Source: Martinezella tropici (GTDB taxonomy: Bacteria; Pseudomonadota; Alphaproteobacteria; Rhizobiales; Rhizobiaceae). From it: a stretch of 64,000 nucleotides of DNA. Position 1 is the stretch's first letter. Each line of letters opens with the position of its first letter. The stretch spans positions 1 to 64,000 of the forward strand of contig NZ_VNIP01000015.1 of NCBI RefSeq assembly GCF_008370325.1, read 5' to 3'. Under the pieces are notes generated by a model, which saw only the letters and a program-made list of their open reading frames with translations, did no database searches and had not been told where the DNA came from. The position numbers were made by a program, and so were the translations under genes. Below, one piece after another: positions 16,209 through 24,162 of the stretch.

Positions 16209-16298
16209 AAGCGTATCGCGATCTTTCAGATCCGCTCTAAGTTCTTGGTCCTGCGCATGTCGTAATCGCAAAATGGCTGCGCGCCTTGCGCGACATGC
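16209..16298. repeat. RIME-like rhizobial intergenic palindromic element
   Basis: It ends in an inverted repeat GCATGTCG (16255-16262) / CGACATGC (16291-16298) around a partly paired CGCAAAATGGCTGCGCG core, preceded by a second short palindromic segment. The same GCATGTCG...CGACATGC layout recurs in rhizobial intergenic mosaic elements. Assignment is by pattern memory, not alignment. Confidence 0.55.
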
Positions 16299-16314
16299 TT
16301 TCAGATTTGGTGAG

Positions 16315-16352
16315 AGGCACGCGGCTTACGTCACGTGCCTTTCTTGTTTCTT
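16315..16352 (+). terminator. Possible terminator of valS
   Basis: The stem AGGCACG / CGTGCCT with a 12-base loop is followed by a T-rich tract (TTCTTGTTTCTTT). It lies 120 bases past the stop, beyond the palindromic element. Confidence 0.5.
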
Positions 16353-16693
16353 TGATTCGATGTCGATCAACCGAAGCTGTGCGCCCTGATCCACCGCCAG
16401 TTTCACACAGGCAAAACATATTACATGGAAATCTGCTCAGCATTCGTGAAAAGCAGAGCTGTTGTCATATTGTAACAGAATTGTTGCCGCGAAGAATAAA
16501 AATCTAAGCAGGGGAAAAAATGACATTAAAAAGAAAAAATTTACCTAATCGCACATTTTTTGTGCGGCATGGTTCGTTTTCTTACGTAAATCAATCACTC
16601 TTTTACCGAGTTTCGGCCCTTGTAGGACGCATTGCCAATTCAAGTGATCGTCGCAACAATCGAAAAAGCGAATGCACACGTGGGGGAGTTACA

Positions 16694-17947
16694 ATGGCAT
16701 TTTCTATTGCGTTGAGGGGCGCAGTTTCACTCATCATCGGTACGTCTTTTGCGAGCGCGGCCTTTGCGGGCGGTCTCGACCGTTCCGGTTATGACATCGA
16801 CTTGCTCTTCGACAAGGGTCGTTATGTCTTCGAGTCCGGCGTTACCTATGTCATGCCCGACCGCAAGTTGAAGAACGCGAAAGACACCGATCCGAGCGAC
16901 GGCAATCTCAATAACCGAAGCCACTCGACCGATGCTTCGGAAAATTATGCAATGCCCTATGCCGCCTTCAAGATCGGCATCACTGACAACATCGACTGCA
17001 TGGCCGATTATTCCCAGCCATTCGGCGGGCATCTCAACGAGGGCCAGAACTGGGCCGGTGCCAACAACGAAATCGAGGTCAAGGTCCGCACGAACAATTA
17101 TGGGGCGACCTGCTCGTACAAATTCGATGCAGGCCCGGGCGAATTTCGCATCATCGGCGGCGGTTTCTACCAGGAGGTCAGCGGTTTCAAATCACGCCTG
17201 GTCTCGGCCATCCCAGCTCCGCTTTCCTCCGTCTATGACGGCGTCGGCTCGCTTGATGTGGACGGTCACGGCTGGGGCTGGCGCGCCGGCGTGGCCTATG
17301 AAATCCCGGAATATGCCTTCCGCACGAGCCTCGTCTACAACAGCCGGGTCAAGTACGACAATCTCAAGGGCAGCGTCGATCTGACCGAACTGCCGCCGAT
17401 TCGGCCGTTCTTCGGCTCGGCCACTTCCGTCTTCGGCTCGGCCGAGGCCCCGGACTCGCTGGAGTGGAAAGTGCAGAGCGGCATCGCGCCGGACTGGCTG
17501 GCCTTCGGCTCGGTCAAATGGACGAATTGGAGCATCCTGCAAAGCATCGCCCTTTGCCCGACCTCGACCCGTAGCGTCGCCTGCCGGACCGGCGGCCCGA
17601 CGCAACTGACCTCGCTTGACCTTCTATATCGCGACGGCTGGACCATTACGGGCGGTATCGGACACAAGTTCAATGACAAATGGAGCGGCGCCGTCAGCTT
17701 GAGCTGGGATCGTGGTACGAGCGACGGCTACGGCATGAACTCCGACACTTGGACACTCGGCGCAGGTGTTGCCTACAAGGCGACTGAGCACGTTCAGTTC
17801 AATTTCGGCGGCGCGCTTGGCCTTATGACATCAGGCAAATCCGGACCGGTCACCCGCGGCGGCATCGTCTATGGCGATGATGCGAGCTACAGCTTCGGCA
17901 ATGACTTGGTCGCCGCTCTTCAGACGTCGGTGAAAGTCAGCTTCTGA
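16694..17947 (+). CDS. FadL/OmpP1-family outer membrane transport protein
   Basis: A 417-residue protein. The start at 16694 has a GGGGGAG ribosome site and gives a signal peptide ending FASAAFA-GG. The mature N-terminus (GLDRSGYDIDLLFDKGRYVFESG), beta-strand alternation and a C-terminal Phe (SVKVSF) fit the FadL long-chain fatty-acid channel family. It should carry hydrophobic compounds across the outer membrane; the substrate is unassigned. An inverted repeat overlaps its stop codon and a terminator follows. Monocistronic. Confidence 0.85.
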   Translation: MAFSIALRGAVSLIIGTSFASAAFAGGLDRSGYDIDLLFDKGRYVFESGVTYVMPDRKLKNAKDTDPSDGNLNNRSHSTDASENYAMPYAAFKIGITDNIDCMADYSQPFGGHLNEGQNWAGANNEIEVKVRTNNYGATCSYKFDAGPGEFRIIGGGFYQEVSGFKSRLVSAIPAPLSSVYDGVGSLDVDGHGWGWRAGVAYEIPEYAFRTSLVYNSRVKYDNLKGSVDLTELPPIRPFFGSATSVFGSAEAPDSLEWKVQSGIAPDWLAFGSVKWTNWSILQSIALCPTSTRSVACRTGGPTQLTSLDLLYRDGWTITGGIGHKFNDKWSGAVSLSWDRGTSDGYGMNSDTWTLGAGVAYKATEHVQFNFGGALGLMTSGKSGPVTRGGIVYGDDASYSFGNDLVAALQTSVKVSF

Positions 17948-17979
17948 CGATAAGTCATTGGATTGACGAACTTATCGTC
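17946..17979 (+). other. Perfect 10-bp inverted repeat overlapping the FadL-like stop codon
   Basis: GACGATAAGT and ACTTATCGTC flank a 14-base loop. The first arm begins inside the TGA stop. There is no T-run, so it is more likely an mRNA 3'-end stabiliser or a factor site than the terminator itself. Confidence 0.5.
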
Positions 17980-18004
17980 TATCATCTCATAACATCGATA
18001 AGGT

Positions 18005-18036
18005 CGCGGGCTTATACAAGTCCCGCGGCTTTTTCT
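18005..18036 (+). terminator. Rho-independent terminator after the FadL-like gene
   Basis: CGCGGG and CCCGCG arms (extended by CTT/AAG with a bulge) are followed by GCTTTTTCTTT. Confidence 0.75.
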
Positions 18037-18631
18037 TTGCCCTGCTTGGATGGATCGAAGCGCCAAACCAGCCTCTTTGCCGGATTTATGGTTAAGGAAG
18101 TTACAAGGTCGGTCAAATCTTTGTGACGAATTAGCAACACTCTATTTCAAGACATTGCAGCCACGTGATCAGATTACAATTTGTCCATTTCCCGCCACAA
18201 ATGGGGAGCAGCGATTACGTGGGCACAGGGGTTGGCCTCGTAGAAAGTGCGTAAACGATCGATGGGTGAACTTCCACTTTGGCATAAGCAACAATCCGGG
18301 ATCGGGGCCGTGATGCTTCCGATGCAGGAGAAAAGTCTTTGTCCGCCAAGGGAAGCCCTCAGCCTGACGACGGTCGATCTCACTCCTCGGCAAGCGAATG
18401 AGAGCGCGGGTTCGGCGATGGGATACGATAACGGCCGCACGAATGCTGGTTTGGACATAATTGCAAGTTATGCTCGCAATTGTGGCAAACAGCCTCGGTT
18501 GAATGCCATGGGAACCGTCTTTGCAAAGGATGATCCAGTCTCATGCGCCATCAGGGAAAACATTCGCGAATCTGACGGCGTTCATGCAAGCGCCGTGACA
18601 GGCCCGAATGGAGCGAAAGAAATCGACTGTT
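18037..18631. other. Long region upstream of exoR
   Basis: About 600 bases. A plus-strand open frame at 18247-18639 shows no family features and runs into the exoR start, so it is not called. The exoR promoter should lie here; no clear binding site could be assigned by eye. Confidence 0.45.
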
Positions 18632-19435
18632 ATGTTTAAGTCCGAGTTCATATCAGCGAGAGTCATGATGCTCAGCCTGTCCCTTGCCACGGCAGTGGCG
18701 CTGGCGGGTCAAGCCAAGGCATTCGATATCACTGCCGGTGTCACCAAGGAATCGGGTCCGTTCGATCTCTTCAAGTTTGGCTTCAAGGCCTACAAGAACG
18801 GGCAGAAGGAAGAAGCGGTCGAAGCCTATCGTTATGCCGCCGAAAAGGGCCATACGGGCTCGCGCTGGGCTCTAGCCAACATGTATGCCGATGGTGATGG
18901 TGTGACGCAGAACGATTTCGAAGCTTTCAAGATCTATAGCGAGATCGCCCAGCAAGGCGTGGAGCCTGGCTCTGAAGATACCGGCTTCTTTATCAACGCG
19001 CTGCTGGCGCTTGCCAGCTACTACAAGACCGGTATTGCCAACAGCCCGGTCAAGATCGATCTCAATCAGTCCCGCCAGCTTTATTTCCAGGTTGCATCCA
19101 CCTTCGGCGTTCCCGAAGCGCAATTCCAGCTCGCGCAGATGATGCTGACGGGCGAGGGCGGCGCCACCAATGTCCAGCAGGCCAAGAAATGGCTGAACCA
19201 GGCACGCAAGAGCGGCCATCCGGGTGCCATGGCCGTCTTCGGCAATATCCTGTTCCAGGAAGGTCAATCCATCCGGGGGCTTGCCTTCATGACGGCGGCA
19301 CTGGACAAGTGCAAGCCAAAGGACTGCAGCTGGATGGAAGACCTGCAGGAGCAGGCATTTTCTGTTGCCAATGAGAACGACCGTCGCGTGGCGGTCTCCA
19401 TGGCTCATCAGCTTGACGTCGCCGGCTCCGATTGA
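18632..19435 (+). CDS. exoR: Exopolysaccharide regulator ExoR
   Basis: A 267-residue periplasmic protein, length as in Sinorhizobium meliloti ExoR. The start at 18632 (MFKSEFISARV) matches the homologue; the ATG 24 bases earlier would add eight residues. The signal peptide ends near GQAKA-FD. The mature start (GVTKESGPFDLFKFGF) is almost invariant in rhizobia and is followed by Sel1-like repeats (AAEKGHTGSRWALANMYADG, ARKSGHPGAMAVFGNIL). Known ExoR binds the sensor ExoS and holds the ExoS/ChvI system off, controlling succinoglycan, motility and acid response. Confidence 0.95.
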   Translation: MFKSEFISARVMMLSLSLATAVALAGQAKAFDITAGVTKESGPFDLFKFGFKAYKNGQKEEAVEAYRYAAEKGHTGSRWALANMYADGDGVTQNDFEAFKIYSEIAQQGVEPGSEDTGFFINALLALASYYKTGIANSPVKIDLNQSRQLYFQVASTFGVPEAQFQLAQMMLTGEGGATNVQQAKKWLNQARKSGHPGAMAVFGNILFQEGQSIRGLAFMTAALDKCKPKDCSWMEDLQEQAFSVANENDRRVAVSMAHQLDVAGSD

Positions 19436-19510
19436 TTGCCGGTCTTTACCGCGCGGCTACCGCTTGAAGCACCGCGCCTGCAGCCGAACCGTTTTGTTTC
19501 GGACCAACGT

Positions 19511-20302
19511 TTAGTTGGCGAAATCGAGATGCGCGATCACCGGGACATGGTCGGAAGGCTTTTCCCAGGCGCGCACATGCTTTTCGATTGCCGTCGCCGT
19601 CAGCCGATCGGCAGCTTCCGGCGAGAGCATCAGGTGATCGATCCGGATGCCGTTGTTCTTCGGCCAGGCGCCGGCCTGGTAATCCCAGAATGAGTAAAGC
19701 TTCACCGCATCCGTCGTCGCTCGCACGGCATCGATAAAGCCGAGATGTTCGAGCTGACGGAAGGACTGGCGCGTCTGCGGCAGGAATAGCGCATCGCTTT
19801 CCCAGACCTTCGGATCGAAGCAATCATGCGGCTCCGGAATGACATTGTAATCGCCGGCAAGCACGAGAGGCTCCTCGAGTGCGAGGCGATCCGACGCGAA
19901 CTTCCGCAGGCGCTCCATCCAGGCGAGCTTGTAGGGATATTTCTCGGTATCGACCGGATTGCCGTTCGGCAGATAGAGGCAGCAGACGCGCAGGGCGCCG
20001 TGCCCTGGCACGGAAAATACCGCTTCCATGAAGCGGGACTGTTCATCGCCGTCGCCGCCGGGCAGCCCCCGTGTCACCTCATCCGGCTTGATCTTTGAGA
20101 GGATGGCGACACCATTGAAGCCCTTCTGCCCGTGCGTCTCGACATGATAGCCGAGCGCCTCCACCTCCAACCGTGGAAAGCCTTCGTCGACCGTCTTGAT
20201 CTCCTGCAGACAGACGATGTCCGGGCTCGAATCCTTCAGCCACTGGCAGAGGTTTTCGATACGCGCTTTGACACCGTTAATGTTCCAAGTGGCGATTTTC
20301 AT
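19511..20302 (-). CDS. xthA: Exodeoxyribonuclease III
   Basis: A 263-residue EEP-family AP endonuclease/3'-5' exonuclease. Visible motifs: MKIATWNINGVKAR, LQEIKT with the metal-binding Glu (about residue 34), YLPNG, AGDYNVIPEPHD (catalytic Asp/Asn) and the terminal SDHVPVIA with the active His. It cuts abasic sites in base-excision repair. It lies downstream of erpA on the same strand, past a terminator, so it probably has its own promoter within the 126-base gap. Confidence 0.95.
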   Translation of the reverse strand: MKIATWNINGVKARIENLCQWLKDSSPDIVCLQEIKTVDEGFPRLEVEALGYHVETHGQKGFNGVAILSKIKPDEVTRGLPGGDGDEQSRFMEAVFSVPGHGALRVCCLYLPNGNPVDTEKYPYKLAWMERLRKFASDRLALEEPLVLAGDYNVIPEPHDCFDPKVWESDALFLPQTRQSFRQLEHLGFIDAVRATTDAVKLYSFWDYQAGAWPKNNGIRIDHLMLSPEAADRLTATAIEKHVRAWEKPSDHVPVIAHLDFAN

Positions 20303-20367
20303 GGGTAGCTCATTCCTTTGCTTCGCCCTGTTGTATCCGCCGCCGACGGGCTTGACTACAGCCCATA

Positions 20368-20401
20368 TGAAAACCGGCCCGGAGCGATGGCTCCCGGCCG
20401 G
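20368..20401 (-). terminator. Rho-independent terminator after erpA
   Basis: On the minus strand a 12-bp stem (CCGGCCGGGAGC / GCTCCGGGCCGG, one mismatch) with a CATC loop is followed by TTTTCAT. Confidence 0.85.
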
Positions 20402-20428
20402 CGATCAAGCTGTGGAAAAGAGAAAGCC

Positions 20429-20761
20429 TCAGATCGAGAAGCTCGTGCCGCAGCCGCAGCTTGCGACCGCATTCGGATTCTTGATCTGGAAGGACTGGCC
20501 GAGCAGGTTGTCTACGAAATCGATCTCGGAACCGGCCATATAGACCAGCGACAACTGGTCGATCAGCACGGTGGCGTTGTCCCTTTCGACAACGATATCA
20601 TCATCTTCCGGGCCTTCGACGAGATCGAATTTATAGGAAAAACCCGAACATCCGCCGCCTTCGACGGCGACGCGAAGCGCACGTTTGCCGGCTTCCGCGC
20701 CGACGATCGCAGCGATTCGCTTCGCCGCGGCGTCCGATAGAGTAACGTTAGTCTCAGTCAT
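20429..20761 (-). CDS. erpA: Iron-sulfur cluster insertion protein ErpA (A-type carrier)
   Basis: A 110-residue HesB/IscA-family protein with the three cluster-ligand cysteines Cys38 (GGGCSGF), Cys102 and Cys104 (SCGCGTSF). Length and the VGAEAGKRALRVAVEGGGCSG start fit ErpA. It hands Fe-S clusters to apo-proteins in the cytoplasm. Its first codon faces dgt across a 306-base divergent gap. Confidence 0.92.
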   Translation of the reverse strand: MTETNVTLSDAAAKRIAAIVGAEAGKRALRVAVEGGGCSGFSYKFDLVEGPEDDDIVVERDNATVLIDQLSLVYMAGSEIDFVDNLLGQSFQIKNPNAVASCGCGTSFSI

Positions 20762-21067
20762 GCCTTCCTCCTGCCGGGGTCAAGATCCGGAGAGAACCAA
20801 ATAGGCCGTCGAACTTTCAAACGGCTGATATCCATAGCCTTTATCATGAAAGTCAGGCCGGCGACAGCTCTGGTTTCGTGGTTGAGCCACGCACCTTTTT
20901 GCTGTTTTCTTGTCTATAGGTATGAAGGCCGCAATGCGGCGTCAATGGGTCACCGCTTCGCGATGGGATAGTATATTCCGATCTGCAGGCAACGCCGTGG
21001 CAGGGTATGATGAAACGACCTTCGCATCTGTTATTGTGCGGGGGCCAAATGCCGGAATGGATTGATA
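20762..21067. other. Divergent intergenic region erpA/dgt
   Basis: About 306 bases presumably holding both promoters. No gene, repeat or recognisable operator was found by eye. Confidence 0.5.
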
Positions 21068-22285
21068 ATGACGATCGATACGCATGCATTGGGTTTTGGA
21101 TATGGTGATAAGGCGGTCTATGCGACGGACCCCTGGGCATCGCGCGGAAGGCTCTACGACGAGGGCTTGAGCCCGACGCGCTCCGAATTCCAGCGCGATC
21201 GCGACCGGATCGTCCATGCGACAGCTTTTCGGCGTTTAAAGCACAAGACGCAGGTCTTTATCGCCCAGGACGGCGACCATTACCGCACCCGGCTGACCCA
21301 TACGATCGAGGTGGCGCAGATCGCGCGCGCCTTGGCACGTGCTTTGAAACTCGATGAAGACCTCGCGGAAGGTGTGGCGCTGGTTCACGATTTCGGCCAC
21401 ACGCCTTTCGGCCACACCGGCGAGGATGCGCTGCACGAGATGCTGCTGCCCTATGGCGGCTTCGATCACAACGCGCAGTCGCTGCGCATCGTTACCAAGC
21501 TCGAGCGCCGCTATGCCGATTTCGATGGGCTCAATCTCACCTGGGAAACGCTCGAAGGCCTGGTCAAGCACAATGGCCCGTTAATGACGCCCGACGGCAA
21601 GGGTATTCGCGGGCCGGTGCCGCAGCCGATCCTCGACTATTGCGAGATCCACGATCTCGAAATCGCGTCCTTCGCCAGCCTCGAAGCACAGGTTGCTGCG
21701 ATCGCCGATGACATCGCCTATAACACGCATGACATCGACGACGGCCTGCGTTCCGGCTATCTGACTTTCGATATGCTGGAGGAAGTGCCGTTTCTCGCGG
21801 GGCTGATGGCCGAGGTGAGGGCGCGCTATCCGCATCTGGAGCCGAGCCGCTTCACGCACGAAATCATGCGCCGCCAGATCACCCGCATGGTCGAGGATGT
21901 CATTGCGGTGTCGCAGCGGGCACTTGCCGAAATCAAGCCGGGCAATGTCGCCGACATCCGGGCCGCCGGCCGCGTCGTCGCGACCTTTTCGCCTGACATG
22001 GCGGAAACCGACAAGCTGATCAAGCAGATGCTGTTCAAGCGCATCTATCGCCATCCCGACATCATGCGAATCCGTGCCGGCGCGGCGCAGATCGTAACGG
22101 ACCTCTTCCACGCCTATATGGAAAATCCCAAAGAGATGCAGAGCCACTATTGGGTCGATCATATCGCCGGGCTTGCGATCGCCCCCAAGGCAAGGCATGT
22201 CGGCGACTATCTGGCCGGCATGACCGACACCTACGCCATCAGCGCTCACAAGCGCCTGTTTGACCAGACTCCCGATTTGCGATAG
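21068..22285 (+). CDS. dgt: Deoxyguanosinetriphosphate triphosphohydrolase-like protein (HD domain)
   Basis: A 405-residue protein. ATG at 21068 is preferred over a TTG two codons earlier. The HD-domain ligands are in RLTHTIEVAQIARALAR and VALVHDFGHTPFGHTGEDAL, with further motifs DDIAYNTHDIDDG and the N-terminal SRSEFQRDRDRIVHATAFRRLKHKTQVF-type block characteristic of dGTPase type 2. It hydrolyses dNTPs to nucleoside and tripolyphosphate. It is the first gene of the long plus-strand run, with argS following after 55 bases. Confidence 0.93.
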   Translation: MTIDTHALGFGYGDKAVYATDPWASRGRLYDEGLSPTRSEFQRDRDRIVHATAFRRLKHKTQVFIAQDGDHYRTRLTHTIEVAQIARALARALKLDEDLAEGVALVHDFGHTPFGHTGEDALHEMLLPYGGFDHNAQSLRIVTKLERRYADFDGLNLTWETLEGLVKHNGPLMTPDGKGIRGPVPQPILDYCEIHDLEIASFASLEAQVAAIADDIAYNTHDIDDGLRSGYLTFDMLEEVPFLAGLMAEVRARYPHLEPSRFTHEIMRRQITRMVEDVIAVSQRALAEIKPGNVADIRAAGRVVATFSPDMAETDKLIKQMLFKRIYRHPDIMRIRAGAAQIVTDLFHAYMENPKEMQSHYWVDHIAGLAIAPKARHVGDYLAGMTDTYAISAHKRLFDQTPDLR

Positions 22286-22340
22286 GCAGCGGCGGCGTCG
22301 GGCCGATAGCGGCCGGACCAAGCTATGCGTGGACGATATC

Positions 22341-24101
22341 ATGAACCTTTTCACCGACTTCGAAGTAAGAATTAAGAACGCTCTCGAGCAAATTGATATT
22401 GTGAGAGAAAAGCGATCGGAACTCGACTTCGGACGTATCGGCGTGGAGCCGCCGCGAGACGCCAGCCATGGCGATGTCGCCACCAATGCGGCCATGGTGC
22501 TGTCCAAGCCGCTGGACACGAGTCCGCGTGCGCTTGCCGAGATTATCGTTGCCAAGTTGAAGGAGGACGCCGACGTTGCCGAGGTTTCGGTTGCCGGCCC
22601 CGGCTTCATCAATATCCGTCTTTCGGTCGGCTATTGGCAGCGGCTGCTCGCGACGATGATCTCCGAGGGCGAGACATTCGGCCGCTCGAAGCTGGGCGAG
22701 GGGCAAAAGGTCAATGTCGAATATGTTTCGGCGAACCCCACCGGGCCGATGCATGTCGGCCATTGCCGCGGGGCCGTTGTCGGCGATACGCTGGCAAACC
22801 TGCTGGCCTTCTCCGGCTATGAGGTCACCAAGGAATATTACATCAACGATGCCGGTTCGCAGATCGATGTGCTGGCGCGCTCCGTCTTCATTCGTTATCG
22901 CGAAGCGCTTGGCGAGCAGGTGGGCGAGATCCCGGCGGGTCTCTATCCCGGCGATTACCTGGTTCCCGTCGGCGAGGCGCTTGCCAAGGAGTTCGGCACC
23001 AAGCTGCGCGGCATGCCGGAAGAGCAATGGCTTCCCATCGTCAAGGATCGCGCCATCGACGCGATGATGGCGATGATCAGGGAAGACCTCGAAGCGTTGA
23101 ACGTCAAACACGGTGTGTTCTTTTCCGAACGCACCCTGCATGCCAATGGCGCCGCACTGATCCGCACCGCGATCAATGACCTGACCTTCAAGGGCTATGT
23201 CTACAAGGGGGCGCTGCCGCCGCCGAAGGGACAGCTGCCGGAAGATTGGGAAGATCGCGAGCAGACGCTCTTCCGCTCGACGGAGGTGGGCGACGATATC
23301 GACCGTCCCCTGATCAAGTCGGACGGCTCCTATACATATTTTGCCGCCGACGTCGCCTATTTCAAAAACAAATTCGACCGCGGCTTCAACGAGATGATCT
23401 ACATCCTTGGCGCGGACCATGGCGGCTATGTCAAGCGCCTGGAAGCGGTCGCGCGCGGCGTTTCCGATGGTGCGGCGAAGCTGACCGTGCTTTTGTGCCA
23501 GCTGGTCAAGCTCTATCGCAATGGCGAGCCGGTGAAGATGTCGAAGCGCTCGGGCGATTTCGTCACGCTGCGCGAAGTCGTCGATGAAGTCGGCCGCGAT
23601 TCGGTGCGCTTCATGATGCTCTACCGGAAGAATTCCGAGCCTCTGGACTTCGATTTCGCCAAGGTCACCGAGCAGTCCAAGGACAATCCGGTTTTCTACG
23701 TGCAGTATGCGCATGCCCGCTGCATGTCGGTCTTCCGTCAGGCGAAGGAGGCCTTCCCGGATCTCGACATCGCCTCGCTCGATCTGTCGAAGGCGGTCGT
23801 CGGTGCGATCTCCGATCCGGCCGAACTTCAGCTCGTCGCCAAGATTGCGGAATTCCCGCGAATCGTTGAAGCTGCGGCGCAGTCGCAAGAGCCTCATCGC
23901 ATCGCATTTTACCTTTACGACCTGGCAAGTTCCTTCCATGGACACTGGAATAAAGGTAAAGATTTACCTGAATTACGTTTTGTTAACGATAAGAACCGAG
24001 AATTGAGCATTGCCAGACTTGGGCTGGTGTACGCTGTCGCGTCGGTTTTGAAGTCGGGTCTTGGTATAACCGGGACCGCAGCACCCGACGAAATGCGATA
24101 A
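22341..24101 (+). CDS. argS: Arginyl-tRNA synthetase
   Basis: A 586-residue class I synthetase. The start at 22341 (MNLFTDFEVRIKNALEQ) is the usual N-terminal additional domain; the upstream in-frame codons overlap the dgt end and are not family-like. The HIGH motif is PTGPMHVGHCRG (about residues 132-143), KMSK is KMSKRSGDF near residue 398, and the anticodon-binding DALR domain occupies the last about 120 residues. It charges tRNA-Arg. Confidence 0.96.
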   Translation: MNLFTDFEVRIKNALEQIDIVREKRSELDFGRIGVEPPRDASHGDVATNAAMVLSKPLDTSPRALAEIIVAKLKEDADVAEVSVAGPGFINIRLSVGYWQRLLATMISEGETFGRSKLGEGQKVNVEYVSANPTGPMHVGHCRGAVVGDTLANLLAFSGYEVTKEYYINDAGSQIDVLARSVFIRYREALGEQVGEIPAGLYPGDYLVPVGEALAKEFGTKLRGMPEEQWLPIVKDRAIDAMMAMIREDLEALNVKHGVFFSERTLHANGAALIRTAINDLTFKGYVYKGALPPPKGQLPEDWEDREQTLFRSTEVGDDIDRPLIKSDGSYTYFAADVAYFKNKFDRGFNEMIYILGADHGGYVKRLEAVARGVSDGAAKLTVLLCQLVKLYRNGEPVKMSKRSGDFVTLREVVDEVGRDSVRFMMLYRKNSEPLDFDFAKVTEQSKDNPVFYVQYAHARCMSVFRQAKEAFPDLDIASLDLSKAVVGAISDPAELQLVAKIAEFPRIVEAAAQSQEPHRIAFYLYDLASSFHGHWNKGKDLPELRFVNDKNRELSIARLGLVYAVASVLKSGLGITGTAAPDEMR

Positions 24102-24162
24102 ACGTCACCATTTACCCACATTGCGCTGGCATTAACTGTAGTGTTTGCGAGTGGAACGGGTG

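Larger units (their letters stand above)
16195..16693. other. Intergenic region between valS and the FadL-like gene
   Basis: About 500 bases with no gene. It holds a RIME-like palindrome, a possible valS terminator and an AT-rich stretch (16480-16570) that probably contains the downstream promoter. An in-frame extension of the next gene into this region is not supported, since the true start has its own strong ribosome site. Confidence 0.5.

Noticed and set aside
16520..16693. 58-codon N-terminal extension of the FadL-like gene
   Set aside because: The downstream ATG has a strong GGGGGAG site and begins a proper signal peptide. The extension would bury it.
18247..18639. 130-residue open frame upstream of exoR
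   Set aside because: No ribosome site, no family resemblance, and it overlaps the exoR start. Treated as promoter/leader sequence.
22323..23945. 540-residue minus-strand frame inside argS
   Set aside because: A shadow produced by high GC content; the sense strand is an intact ArgRS.
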